Positions 42,243-50,173 of a DNA stretch of 64,000 nt are shown here, one piece after another. This stretch comes from Kitasatospora sp. MAP12-44 (GTDB lineage Bacteria > Actinomycetota > Actinomycetes > Streptomycetales > Streptomycetaceae). Within the stretch, counting starts at the first letter, position 1. Every line of letters starts with the position of its first letter. The DNA lies in contig NZ_JARZAE010000004.1 of the NCBI RefSeq assembly GCF_029892095.1, positions 6,014,001-6,078,000 of the forward strand. The letters are read 5' to 3'. A program made the translations under genes and the position numbers. The notes under the pieces were generated by a model that ran no database searches, was not told the origin of the DNA, and saw nothing but the letters and a program-made list of their open reading frames with translations.

Positions 42243-43496
42243 CTACGGCGCCGCGGGCGGTGCGACCGCGGCGTTCTCGAAGGCCGCGGCCATCGCGGGG
42301 GCGACCAGCTCGACCTGCCAGCGCCGCGCGCCCAGCGCCCGCAGCGCACCGGCGACGGTGGCGGCGGTGGCCTCGGCCGGCGGCTCCCAGGAGACCCGGC
42401 GGACCAGCTCGGGCGTGATCAGGTTCTCGGCCGGCAGGTGGTGCTGCTCGGCCAGCTCGGAGACCGCGGCACGCGCCGCGGACAGCCGGGCGGCGGCCAC
42501 CGGGTCCTTCTCGGCCCAGGCGCGCGGCGGCGGCGGGCCCTCGTGCGGCGCGGTGGCCGGCGGCAGCTGCGCCTCCGGGATCGCCCGGGCGCGCTCCAGC
42601 GAGGCCATCCACTGCTCCAACTGGCGGCGGTGCACCCGCGGGCCGAAGCCCTGGACGGCCTGCAGGGCCGGCACGTTCAGCGGCATCGCCAGGGCGGCGC
42701 TGACGATCGCGGCGTCCGAGAGCACCCGGCCCGGCGAGACGTCACGTTCCTGGGCGATCTTGTCGCGGGTCTGCCAGAGGTCCCGGACGGCGGCCAGCTG
42801 GCGGCGCCGGCGCACCTTGTGCAGGCCGGAGGTGCGACGCCACGGGTCCACCCGGGGAGCCGGTCGGGGTGCGGCCGCGATCGCCGCGAACTCCTCCAGC
42901 GCCCAGCCGAGCTTGCCCTGGCCGTCCAGCTCCTGTTCGAGTGCGTCACGCAGCTCGACCAGCACCTCGACGTCCAGGGCGGCGTAGCGCAGCCAGGGCT
43001 CGGGCAGCGGGCGGGTGGACCAGTCCACCGCCGAGTGCTCCTTGGCCAGGGTGTAGCCCAGCACGCTCTCGGTCATCGGGCCCAGGCCCACCCGGGGGAA
43101 GCCGGCGATCCGGCCGGCCAGCTCGGTATCGAAGAGCTGACGCGGCTTCATGCCGACCTCGGCCAGGCACGGCAGGTCCTGGGACGCGGCGTGCACCACC
43201 CACTCGGCGTCCGCGAGGGCCTCGCCGAGCGCGCTGAGGTCGGGGCAGGCGGCCGGGTCGATCAGCGCGGTGCCGGCCCCCGCGCGGCGCAGCTGGATCA
43301 GATAGGCGCGCTGGCCGTAGCGGTACCCGGAGGCCCGCTCGGCGTCGACGGCCACCGGTCCGGTGCCTGCCGCGAAGGCTGCGACGACGGCGGCGAGCGC
43401 CGCTTCGTCCGCCACCACGGGAGGGAGGCCCTCCCGGGGTTCGAGGAGCGGGACCGGCTGTGTCTCTACGGCGATGGCATCGATGGCTTCGGTCAC
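42243..43496 (-). CDS. Ribonuclease D-like 3'-5' exoribonuclease with HRDC domain
   Basis: This 417-residue protein has a DEDDy exonuclease domain (about 30-215). PVAVDAERASGYRYGQRAYL provides the first Asp/Glu pair, VVHAASQDLPCL the second Asp, and RYAALDVEVLVELRD the Tyr and last Asp. An HRDC nucleic-acid-binding domain follows at about 245-320, then a C-terminal helical part. RNase D trims tRNA and other RNA 3' ends. GTG 43496 is the first start of the frame and has only a weak site. It stands in the fad-rnd-regulator-DUF3000-hem order familiar from streptomycetes. Confidence 0.92.
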   Translation of the reverse strand: MTEAIDAIAVETQPVPLLEPREGLPPVVADEAALAAVVAAFAAGTGPVAVDAERASGYRYGQRAYLIQLRRAGAGTALIDPAACPDLSALGEALADAEWVVHAASQDLPCLAEVGMKPRQLFDTELAGRIAGFPRVGLGPMTESVLGYTLAKEHSAVDWSTRPLPEPWLRYAALDVEVLVELRDALEQELDGQGKLGWALEEFAAIAAAPRPAPRVDPWRRTSGLHKVRRRRQLAAVRDLWQTRDKIAQERDVSPGRVLSDAAIVSAALAMPLNVPALQAVQGFGPRVHRRQLEQWMASLERARAIPEAQLPPATAPHEGPPPPRAWAEKDPVAAARLSAARAAVSELAEQHHLPAENLITPELVRRVSWEPPAEATAATVAGALRALGARRWQVELVAPAMAAAFENAAVAPPAAP

Positions 43497-43565
43497 TCAC
43501 CAAGGGTACGACGAGCCTCGTGGGCGGGAGCCTGATCGTCAGCCGTGGACCTGCCTGAATGCCAA

Positions 43566-43600
43566 CGGCGGTCCGGAGGAAACGTTCCTCCGGACCGCCG
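43566..43600 (-). terminator. Long hairpin after the LuxR regulator gene
   Basis: Arms 43566-43581 and 43585-43600 pair perfectly over 16 bases around the loop ACG, 9 bases past the regulator stop. Confidence 0.88.
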
Positions 43601-43609
43601 CGCGGCCGC

Positions 43610-44317
43610 TCAGTGGATGATGCCCGTCCGGAGCGCGACGGCGACCATGCCCGCCCGGTCGCCGGTGCCCAGCTTGCGGGCGATCCGGGCCAGGTGGCTC
43701 TTGACGGTCAGGGCGGACAGCCCCATCGCGACGCCGATGGCCTTGTTCGACTGGCCCTCCGCGACCAGCCGCAGGACCTCGACCTCGCGCCCGGAGAGCT
43801 CCCGGTAGGTGGTCGGCTGGGTGCCGGGCGCGCCCGGGGCCCCGGGGGCGCCGCTGTGGCCGGGGGTGCCGGGCATCCCCGGGCGGCGCATCCGGCCGGC
43901 CAGCCCGCCCGCGCCGATCGGCAGGCCGGGGCGGCCGGGCATCGCGACATTGGTGCGGGTGCCGGTGACCACGTAGCCCTTGACGCCGCCGGCCAGCGCG
44001 CTGCGCACCGCGCCGATGTCGTCGGCGGCCGACAGCGCCAGCCCGTTGGGCCAGCCCGCCGCCCGGGTCTCGGCGAGGATGGTGAGCCCGGAACCGTCCG
44101 GGAGGTGGACGTCGGCCACGCAGATGTCGCGTGGCGTGCTGACCCGAGGACGGGCCTCGGCGATGGAGGACACCTCGATGACGTCGCGCACGCCGAGGGC
44201 CCACAGGTGCCGCGTGACGGTGTTGCGGACCCGCGGGTCAGCGATCACCACCATCGCGGTGGGCTTCGTCGGACGGTAGGCGACCACGCTTGCGGGGTGT
44301 TCGAGAAGGACCGACAC
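43610..44317 (-). CDS. Orphan LuxR-type response regulator with Gly/Pro linker
   Basis: This 235-residue regulator has an N-terminal receiver-like domain (about 20-130) and a C-terminal LuxR/NarL helix-turn-helix (about 170-235) with LSGREVEVLRLVAEGQSNKA and LTVKSHLARIARKL. In the receiver, MVVIADPRV has one acidic residue instead of the usual pair. ICVADVHLPDGSGL keeps the phosphorylatable Asp69, and the Lys region is VKGYVVTG. The linker (about 137-168) is a collagen-like run of Gly-x-x triplets (PGMPGTPGHSGAPGAPGAPG). No histidine kinase is adjacent, so it is an orphan and may act unphosphorylated. GTG 44317 has AGGAGA 6 bases upstream. Confidence 0.88.
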   Translation of the reverse strand: MSVLLEHPASVVAYRPTKPTAMVVIADPRVRNTVTRHLWALGVRDVIEVSSIAEARPRVSTPRDICVADVHLPDGSGLTILAETRAAGWPNGLALSAADDIGAVRSALAGGVKGYVVTGTRTNVAMPGRPGLPIGAGGLAGRMRRPGMPGTPGHSGAPGAPGAPGTQPTTYRELSGREVEVLRLVAEGQSNKAIGVAMGLSALTVKSHLARIARKLGTGDRAGMVAVALRTGIIH

Positions 44318-44632
44318 CAGGTCTCCTGTGGGGAGTGGCGGACGGAACCCCCGATGGGGGAAGGAGCCGGAGTGTTCCGCGTGTGGAAAGGGTCACAGAC
44401 TGCTTCGGCAACATCCGTGCCCGGCTTTAGCGAAAGATCACTATCTAGTGAGTCACAATACGGACAAATCGAGCAGGTGACTGATGCGACATCCCTGCGA
44501 TTCGCGCAAAGTCGGTCATGGAATGGGCATAAACGATCGCCGGTGGGCGGCGAGTTGACGCCGTGTGGTGCCTGCGACGCATGGGGCGGCCCGGTCGGGC
44601 CGGGGTGGCGGGAGGTGCGGGTCCGTCAGCCT
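44318..44632. other. Intergenic region upstream of the LuxR regulator
   Basis: These 315 bases lie upstream of the regulator and downstream of DUF3000. The part 44425-44540 is clearly richer in A/T and holds overlapping inverted repeats. No gene is supported here. Confidence 0.55.
44438..44456. promoter_or_regulatory. Overlapping inverted repeats upstream of the LuxR regulator
   Basis: TCACTATCTAGTGAGTCAC contains TCACTA/TAGTGA around TC and, sharing the middle, GTGA/TCAC around G. The three alternating half-sites lie about 120-140 bases before the GTG start and suit an operator for a dimeric regulator, perhaps the gene product itself. Confidence 0.5.
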
Positions 44633-45283
44633 TCAGTGTGAGCGCGGCCGGCGGCGGGCCGGCATCGGGACCACTCCGCCGAGTGACGGCGCGTCAGGCA
44701 GCGACAGGGGTGCGGGTGCGGACGGAGGCAGCCCGCCGCAGAGGCAGAGCAGGTCCGCCCAGGCGGCCAGGTGCCGCTCGAACCGGCCGTCGGAGGGCGT
44801 CCAGGAGGCGCGGAGTTCGATTTCGGTGGAGGAGGCCCGGTCGGCCAGCCCGCCGAAGTACTGCGAGGAGGACCGCGACACCGTGCCGCTCGGCTCCCCG
44901 GCGACCGCGCCGTGCGTCTGCAGCGAGTCCATCAGCCAGGCCCAGCCGACCTCGGAGAGCATCGGGTCGTCGGCGATCTCCGGCTCCAGCTCGGCCCGGA
45001 CCATGGTGACCAGCCGGAACTCGCCGTTCCAGGCCTCCTGCCCGGCCGGGTCGTGCAGCAGGACGAGCCGGCCGTCGGCCAGCTCCTCGCCGTCGATCTC
45101 CACCGAGGCGGTCACCGCCCAGCTGTACGGGGCCAACCGGCGCGGTGCCGGGGCAGGGGAGAGCTGCACCTCGGGGCGCACTCGCGCTCCCGCCAGCGCC
45201 TCGACCGCGCTGCGGAACTCGAGCGGCGCCGACTCCTTGCTCGTCCCGCCACTCTGTGCGGGGTTCCCGCCGACCGCTGCCAT
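44633..45283 (-). CDS. DUF3000 domain-containing protein
   Basis: This 216-residue actinobacterial protein of unknown function matches the DUF3000 family in length and sequence pattern: FRSAVEALAGARVRPEVQLS, RRLAPYSWAVTASVEIDGEE, GRLVLLHDPAGQEAWNGEFR and EVGWAWLMDSLQTHGA. It looks soluble. ATG 45283 has no clear ribosome site. It lies divergent from hemE with 192 bases between them; the gene pair is conserved in streptomycetes but no functional link is known. Confidence 0.85.
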   Translation of the reverse strand: MAAVGGNPAQSGGTSKESAPLEFRSAVEALAGARVRPEVQLSPAPAPRRLAPYSWAVTASVEIDGEELADGRLVLLHDPAGQEAWNGEFRLVTMVRAELEPEIADDPMLSEVGWAWLMDSLQTHGAVAGEPSGTVSRSSSQYFGGLADRASSTEIELRASWTPSDGRFERHLAAWADLLCLCGGLPPSAPAPLSLPDAPSLGGVVPMPARRRPRSH

Positions 45284-45475
45284 GACCCGAAGACTAGGCG
45301 GCGGGCGGCCCCGATGCGCGGAACTGCTGCCCGCGTGGCGCTGTGTCTTGGCCCGCCCACGGCGACCTGTGCCGTTCTGTGCCGATACGGCCCCCTCTCG
45401 CGGCTCGACCGGGCTTGGAGGATTCGACGACCGGCCGGGGCGGGTGCGGCCCGACTCCCGTGGGAGGATGGCGGC

Positions 45476-46564
45476 GTGAGTGAGACAACCGCAGCCCAGA
45501 CCGGTCAGCAGCCCCCCGCGCGGCGCGGTGCCGCGTACGACTCCGCCTTCCTGCGCGCCTGCCGGCGCGAGCCGGTGCCGCACACCCCTGTGTGGTTCAT
45601 GCGCCAGGCCGGCCGCTCGCTGCCCGAGTACCTGAAGATCCGTGAGGGCATCCCGATGCTCGAGTCGTGCATGCGGCCCGAGCTGGTCAAGGAGATCACC
45701 CTGCAGCCGGTGCGCCGGCACAAGGTGGACGCCGCGATCTTCTTCAGCGACATCGTCGTGCCGCTCAAGGCCGTCGGCATCGACGTCGACATCAAGCCGG
45801 GCATCGGCCCGGTGATCGCCGACCCGATCCGCACCCGCGCCGACCTGCAGCGGCTGCGCCCGCTGGAGCCCGACGACGTCCCCTATGTCACCGAGGCGAT
45901 CGGCCTGCTGGTGGCGGAGCTCGGCAGCACCCCGCTGATCGGCTTCGCCGGTGCGCCGTACACGCTGGCCAGCTACCTGGTCGAGGGCGGCCCGTCCAAG
46001 AACCACGAGCGCACCAAGGCCATGATGTACGGCGAGCCCGAGCTGTGGGCCGAGCTGGTCGACCGGCTCGCGGACATCACCGCCGGGTTCCTCAAGGTGC
46101 AGATCGAGGCCGGCGTCTCGGCCGTCCAGCTCTTCGACTCCTGGGTCGGCTCGCTGGCGCCCGACGACTACCGCCGCTCGGTGATGCCGGCCAGCACCAA
46201 GGTCTTCGACGCGGTCGCCGGCTACGGCGTGCCGCGCATCCACTTCGGCGTCGGGACGGGCGAGTTGCTCGGGCTGATGGGCCAGGCCGGGGCCGACGTG
46301 GTCGGCGTCGACTGGCGGGTGCCGCTGAACGAGGCCGCCCGCCGGGTCGGCCCGGACAAGGCCCTGCAGGGCAACCTCGACCCCGCCGTGCTCTTCGCGC
46401 CGACCTCGGTGGTGGAGACCAAGGCCCGCGAGGTGCTGCACGCGGCCTCCGCGATCGGTCCCAGCGGCCATATCTTCAACCTCGGCCACGGCGTGCTGCC
46501 GAGCATGGACCCGGACGCGCTCAGCCGCCTGGTCGCCTTCGTGCACGAGGCCAGCGCCCGCTGA
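45476..46564 (+). CDS. hemE: Uroporphyrinogen decarboxylase
   Basis: HemE removes four acetate carboxyls from uroporphyrinogen III to make coproporphyrinogen III. The 362 residues match the family. The N-terminal signature PVWFMRQAGRSLPEYLKIRE and the second block GFAGAPYTLASYLVEGGPSK are present; the catalytic Asp is in IFFSDIVVPLKAVGI. GTG 45476 has GGAGG 8 bases upstream. It heads a tight hemE-hemG-hemQ operon, with 1 base before hemG. Confidence 0.97.
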   Translation: MSETTAAQTGQQPPARRGAAYDSAFLRACRREPVPHTPVWFMRQAGRSLPEYLKIREGIPMLESCMRPELVKEITLQPVRRHKVDAAIFFSDIVVPLKAVGIDVDIKPGIGPVIADPIRTRADLQRLRPLEPDDVPYVTEAIGLLVAELGSTPLIGFAGAPYTLASYLVEGGPSKNHERTKAMMYGEPELWAELVDRLADITAGFLKVQIEAGVSAVQLFDSWVGSLAPDDYRRSVMPASTKVFDAVAGYGVPRIHFGVGTGELLGLMGQAGADVVGVDWRVPLNEAARRVGPDKALQGNLDPAVLFAPTSVVETKAREVLHAASAIGPSGHIFNLGHGVLPSMDPDALSRLVAFVHEASAR

Positions 46565-46565
46565 C

Positions 46566-47990
46566 ATGACGCAGCCACTACCGCAGATCGTCGTGATCGG
46601 CGGCGGCATCGCGGGCCTGGCCGCCGCCGCCTTCCTCAGTGGCGCGGCCGGCGGCCCGGCCCGGGCCGCCGTCACCCTGCTGGAGGCGGGGGACCGCCTC
46701 GGCGGCAAGCTGCTGTCCGGCGAGGTGGGCGGGGTGCGGGTGGACCTCGGCGCCGAGTCGGTGCTGGCCCGCCGCCCCGAGGCCGTCGACCTCGCGCGGG
46801 ACGTCGGCCTGGCCGACGTCCTGGAGCCGCCGACCACCGCCAAGGCCGCCGTCTGGAGCCGCGACGCGCTGCGTCCGCTGCCCGCCGGACAGCTGATGGG
46901 CGTGCCCGGGGACCTGGAGGCGCTCGCCGCCTCCGGGGTGATCTCCGCGGCGGGCCTGCGGCGGGCCGGTCACGAGGAGCCGATCGAGGTCGGCGAGGAC
47001 ATCGCGATCGGCGCCTACATCGAGGCCCGGCTCGGCCGCGAGGTGCTGGACCGCCTGGTCGAGCCGCTGCTCGGCGGCGTCTACGCCGGCCACGCGGACC
47101 AGCTCTCGCTGCGCGCCGCCATCCCGGCCCTGCTGCCGATCGCCCAGCGCGGCGGTTCGCTGGTCGACGGGGTGCGCGAGCTGGTCAGCCGCTCCACCGC
47201 GACCGGGCCGGTCTTCCAGGGCCTGCGCGGCGGCATCGGCACCCTGCCGCCCGCGCTCGCCGCCGCCTGCGCGCGGGCCGGCGCCGAGCTGCGCACCCGC
47301 GCGGCCGTCCAGGAGCTGCGCCGCACCCCCGAGGGCTGGCAGGTCGTCACCGCGACCGGGACCCTCACCCCCGACGCGGTGCTGCTCGCCGTCCCCGCGC
47401 CCGTCGCGGCCCGGCTGCTGGCCGACAGCGCGCCGGGCGCCGCCGCCGAACTGGCCGGCGTCGACTACGCGAGCATGGCCCTGGTCACGCTCGCCTTCCG
47501 CCGCGCCGACCTGCCCGAGCCGCCCAGCGGCAGCGGCTTCCTGGTCCCGCCGGTGGACGGCCGGGCGATCAAGGCCGCCACCTTCTCCTCCAACAAATGG
47601 GGCTGGCTGGAGCGTTCGGCACCGGACAGCTTCCTGCTGCGCACCTCGCTCGGCCGCTTCCGCGAGGAGCAGGCCCTGCAACTGCCGGACGAGGAGCTGG
47701 TGGCCCGCTCGCTGGCCGACCTGCGGGAGGCCGTCGGGCTGCGCGCCACGCCGTACGACAGCGCCGTCACCCGCTGGACCGACGGCCTGCCGCAGTACCC
47801 GGTGGGCCACCCGGCCAAGGTGGCCCGGATCCGCGCGCAGGCGGCCCGGGTCGGCGGCCTCGCACTGGCCGGCGCCGCCTACGACGGCGTGGGCATCGCG
47901 GCCTGCGTCGCCAGTGCCCGCCGCGCTGTCAACGACCTGTTGACCCCGCTGGCCGGGGCAGCCGACCCGGAAGGAAGAATGAGCGCATGA
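46566..47990 (+). CDS. hemG: Protoporphyrinogen/coproporphyrinogen III oxidase, HemG/HemY type (CgoX)
   Basis: This 474-residue FAD-dependent oxidase has the dinucleotide-binding motif IVVIGGGIAGLAAAAFLSGA at residues 8-27, LLEAGDRLGGKLLS, GVRVDLGAESVL and the C-terminal FAD motif GGLALAGAAYDGVGIAACVA. In actinobacteria this enzyme oxidises coproporphyrinogen III to coproporphyrin III, and HemQ next door completes haem after iron insertion; the neighbour supports this. The name hemG follows the older streptomycete usage (also hemY or cgoX). Its TGA overlaps the hemQ ATG by 4 bases. Confidence 0.94.
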   Translation: MTQPLPQIVVIGGGIAGLAAAAFLSGAAGGPARAAVTLLEAGDRLGGKLLSGEVGGVRVDLGAESVLARRPEAVDLARDVGLADVLEPPTTAKAAVWSRDALRPLPAGQLMGVPGDLEALAASGVISAAGLRRAGHEEPIEVGEDIAIGAYIEARLGREVLDRLVEPLLGGVYAGHADQLSLRAAIPALLPIAQRGGSLVDGVRELVSRSTATGPVFQGLRGGIGTLPPALAAACARAGAELRTRAAVQELRRTPEGWQVVTATGTLTPDAVLLAVPAPVAARLLADSAPGAAAELAGVDYASMALVTLAFRRADLPEPPSGSGFLVPPVDGRAIKAATFSSNKWGWLERSAPDSFLLRTSLGRFREEQALQLPDEELVARSLADLREAVGLRATPYDSAVTRWTDGLPQYPVGHPAKVARIRAQAARVGGLALAGAAYDGVGIAACVASARRAVNDLLTPLAGAADPEGRMSA

Positions 47991-48697
47991 CTGAGACCGC
48001 TGAGCAGGCGACGAAGAAGAAGGCCCGGGACCTCAACCAGGTCATCCGCTACACCATGTGGTCGGTGTTCAAGCTCAAGGGCGAGCTGCCCGAGGACCGC
48101 ACCGCGCTCGCCGCCGAGGTCGACGAGCTGTTCGCGCAGCTGGACGCCAAGGACGTCACGGTGCGCGGCACCTACGACGTCTCGGCGCTGCGGGCCGACG
48201 CGGACCTGATGGTCTGGTGGCACGCCGAGAGCTCCGACGACCTGCAGGAGGCGTACAACCGCTTCCGCCGCACCGGCCTCGGCCGCCTGCTGGAGCCGGT
48301 CTGGTCGAACATGGCGCTGCACCGCCCGGCCGAGTTCAACAAGTCGCACATCCCGGCCTTCCTGGCCGACGAGCAGGCCCGCGAGTACGTCTGCGTGTAC
48401 CCGTTCGTCCGGTCCTACGAGTGGTACCTGCTGCCCGACGAGGAGCGCCGGGGCATGCTCGCCGAGCACGGCAAGATGGCGCGCGGCTACCCGGACGTCC
48501 GGGCCAACACCGTCGCCTCCTTCGCGCTGGGCGACTACGAGTGGCTGCTCGCCTTCGAGGCGGACGAGCTGCACCGGATCGTCGACCTGATGCGCGACCT
48601 GCGGCCCTCCCGGGCGCGCCTGCACGTGCGCGAGGAGGTGCCCTTCTTCACCGGGCGCCGCAAGCCGGTCGCCGAGCTGCTGAACGGCCTGGTCTGA
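47987..48697 (+). CDS. hemQ: Coprohaem decarboxylase (HemQ/ChdC, chlorite dismutase-like)
   Basis: HemQ decarboxylates coprohaem III twice to haem b using peroxide. The 236 residues show the dimeric alpha-beta-barrel family pattern: LNQVIRYTMWSVFKLKGEL, VRGTYDVSALRADADLMVWW, YVCVYPFVRSYEWYLLPDEE with the radical-forming Tyr, and MLAEHGKMARGYPDVRANTV with the proximal His. The Arg needed by true chlorite dismutases is not evident. ATG 47987 overlaps the hemG stop by ATGA, so the genes are coupled. Confidence 0.95.
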   Translation: MTETAEQATKKKARDLNQVIRYTMWSVFKLKGELPEDRTALAAEVDELFAQLDAKDVTVRGTYDVSALRADADLMVWWHAESSDDLQEAYNRFRRTGLGRLLEPVWSNMALHRPAEFNKSHIPAFLADEQAREYVCVYPFVRSYEWYLLPDEERRGMLAEHGKMARGYPDVRANTVASFALGDYEWLLAFEADELHRIVDLMRDLRPSRARLHVREEVPFFTGRRKPVAELLNGLV

Positions 48698-48703
48698 CCC
48701 ACC

Positions 48704-48737
48704 GCGCCCGCTGCGTCCTCAGCGCCGCAGCGGGCGC
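48704..48737. terminator. Bidirectional terminator after hemQ
   Basis: GCGCCCGCTGCG and CGCAGCGGGCGC pair perfectly over 12 bases with a 10-base loop. It lies 7 bases after the hemQ stop and overlaps the last codons of the convergent gene. Confidence 0.82.
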
Positions 48738-49513
48738 AGTGCCGCCCGCAGCCGGGCGTCCGGCACGGCGTCGGGGCCGCCCATCGCCACCGCCGTGAGC
48801 AGCCGCTTCTCGTCCTGCGCGGTGGCCCCCGGGCCGCTCAGGCGGTGCGGGAGCCGGACCGCCTCCAGCACCTCCTGCCCGGCCGGCGCCGCCCAGCGGG
48901 TGTACGGCTGGATGTCCACCCGGGCCATCAGCAGCGTCCCCGTGGTGAGCACCAGCGGCAGCGAGAACCAGGCCAGCGCGGACGCCGTCGCGTCGCCACC
49001 GACGGGCGTGGCCAGCGACATCGCCGCGGCCATCAGCACCAGCGAGAGCAGCAGCGCCTGGCGGACCTGGCGCAGTGCCAGCACGGTGTTCTCGCGGATC
49101 GCGGCCGGGGTGGCCAGTCCTGCCAGAGCCAGCCGGTTGCCGATCTCCTGCACCGTGCGGTGCTCGGCCAGGTTCGCCCGCAGCTCGGCCGTCAGGCACT
49201 GCCCCTCGGGGCCGACCTCGCTGATCAGCGCCCGCTCCAGCCGGCTGCGGCCCTGCGGGTCCACCACGGTCGTCCAGCCGGTGTGCGCCAGGTGCAGCCT
49301 GCCGCGGCCGCTCATCAGGACCAGCGCCAGGTCCACCACCCGCTCGGGTCCGCCGGCCAGGTACGCCGTCTCGTAGAGCCCGATCCCGACGGCCTCGGCG
49401 GGTTCCTCCGGCTCCAGCCCGGCCAGCGCGTCGGCCGTTGCGGCGGCACGGATCAGGCGGAGGCAGGAGAAGACGGCGACGACACAGGCCGGGACGAGAA
49501 AGACGAGCCACAT
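48719..49513 (-). CDS. TIGR04222 domain-containing membrane protein
   Basis: This 264-residue protein starts with a membrane helix (MWLVFLVPACVVAVFSCL), continues with a soluble part rich in Leu and Arg (about 30-140: YLAGGPERVVDLALVLMSGR, RLHLAHTGWTTVV) and has two central hydrophobic segments (LLLSLVLMAAAMSL and SLPLVLTTGTLLMA). The block with YLAGGPERV is the TIGR04222 hallmark. The C-terminal Cys-rich end seen in some members is missing. ATG 49513 has no ribosome site, so the mRNA may be leaderless. Function unknown. Confidence 0.82.
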   Translation of the reverse strand: MWLVFLVPACVVAVFSCLRLIRAAATADALAGLEPEEPAEAVGIGLYETAYLAGGPERVVDLALVLMSGRGRLHLAHTGWTTVVDPQGRSRLERALISEVGPEGQCLTAELRANLAEHRTVQEIGNRLALAGLATPAAIRENTVLALRQVRQALLLSLVLMAAAMSLATPVGGDATASALAWFSLPLVLTTGTLLMARVDIQPYTRWAAPAGQEVLEAVRLPHRLSGPGATAQDEKRLLTAVAMGGPDAVPDARLRAALRPLRR

Positions 49514-49581
49514 GGGCTTGTTGTAGACCGCCGGGCCGGGCTCGGAGCGTAAACCGGTGCCGCGATACCGAATCGTGACCG

Positions 49582-50079
49582 TCAGCTGAACAGCAGCGCG
49601 CGGTCCTCGCCCAGGTGGGCGCGGAGCACGGCGAGCGCCCGCATGCTCTGGGTCTTCACCACCGAGGTGCTGATCCCGAGGATCTCAGCGGTGGTCTCCA
49701 CGCTGTGGTCCTCCCAGTGGCGCAGCAGCAGGATCGCCCGGTCCCGGTTCGGGAGGGTGGCCAGCGCCTCCAGCAGGGTCAGCCGGACCGCGGTGGCGTC
49801 CGGGGTGTCGGGGCGCTCCGGCAGCTGGTCCGTCGCCACCTCGCCGGTGCTGCGCAGACGCTTGTGGTCGAGCAGGGTGTTGAGCAGCACCTTGCGGGCG
49901 TAGACGAACGGGTCGCTGTCCCGGCGGGTTATCCGCGGCCAGGCGACGTACATCTTGGTGAGCGTGGTCTGCGTGAGGTCCTGCGCCAAGTGCCAGTCCC
50001 GGCACATCAGATAGGCGATCTGCCGCAGGCGTGTCGCGCCTCCCTCGGCGAAGGCGGTGAATTCTGCTTCATGGCGCAC
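49582..50079 (-). CDS. SigE-family RNA polymerase sigma factor (ECF)
   Basis: This 165-residue sigma factor has region 2 (about 12-75: RLRQIAYLMCRDWHLAQDLT, TQTTLTKMYVAWPRI) and region 4 (about 105-160: ALATLPNRDRAILLLRHWED, TTAEILGISTSVVKTQSMRA). The pattern matches the actinobacterial SigE family (TIGR02983). The start is GTG (50079) with GGGGAG 6 bases upstream. It follows a gene for a one-TM protein that may be its anti-sigma factor, but with a terminator between them. Confidence 0.92.
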   Translation of the reverse strand: MRHEAEFTAFAEGGATRLRQIAYLMCRDWHLAQDLTQTTLTKMYVAWPRITRRDSDPFVYARKVLLNTLLDHKRLRSTGEVATDQLPERPDTPDATAVRLTLLEALATLPNRDRAILLLRHWEDHSVETTAEILGISTSVVKTQSMRALAVLRAHLGEDRALLFS

Positions 50080-50127
50080 GAGTGGCTCCCCGATCCGGCG
50101 GTGTGGTGCTGTTGGACAACGGCTGAA

Positions 50128-50155
50128 ACTGCGGCCCCGGGATCGGGGCCGCAGT
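50128..50155 (-). terminator. Hairpin between the one-TM protein and the sigma factor gene
   Basis: ACTGCGGCCCCG and CGGGGCCGCAGT pair perfectly over 12 bases around GGAT. It follows the stop of the 50174 gene by 18 bases, so the sigma gene likely has its own promoter or depends on read-through. Confidence 0.82.
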
Positions 50156-50173
50156 CGTGGTGCTACTGGTGGG

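Noticed and set aside
44771..45475. Longer N-terminal form of HemE
   Set aside because: The frame is open but runs antisense to DUF3000. The HemE family starts near residue 1 of the GTG 45476 form, which has a good ribosome site.
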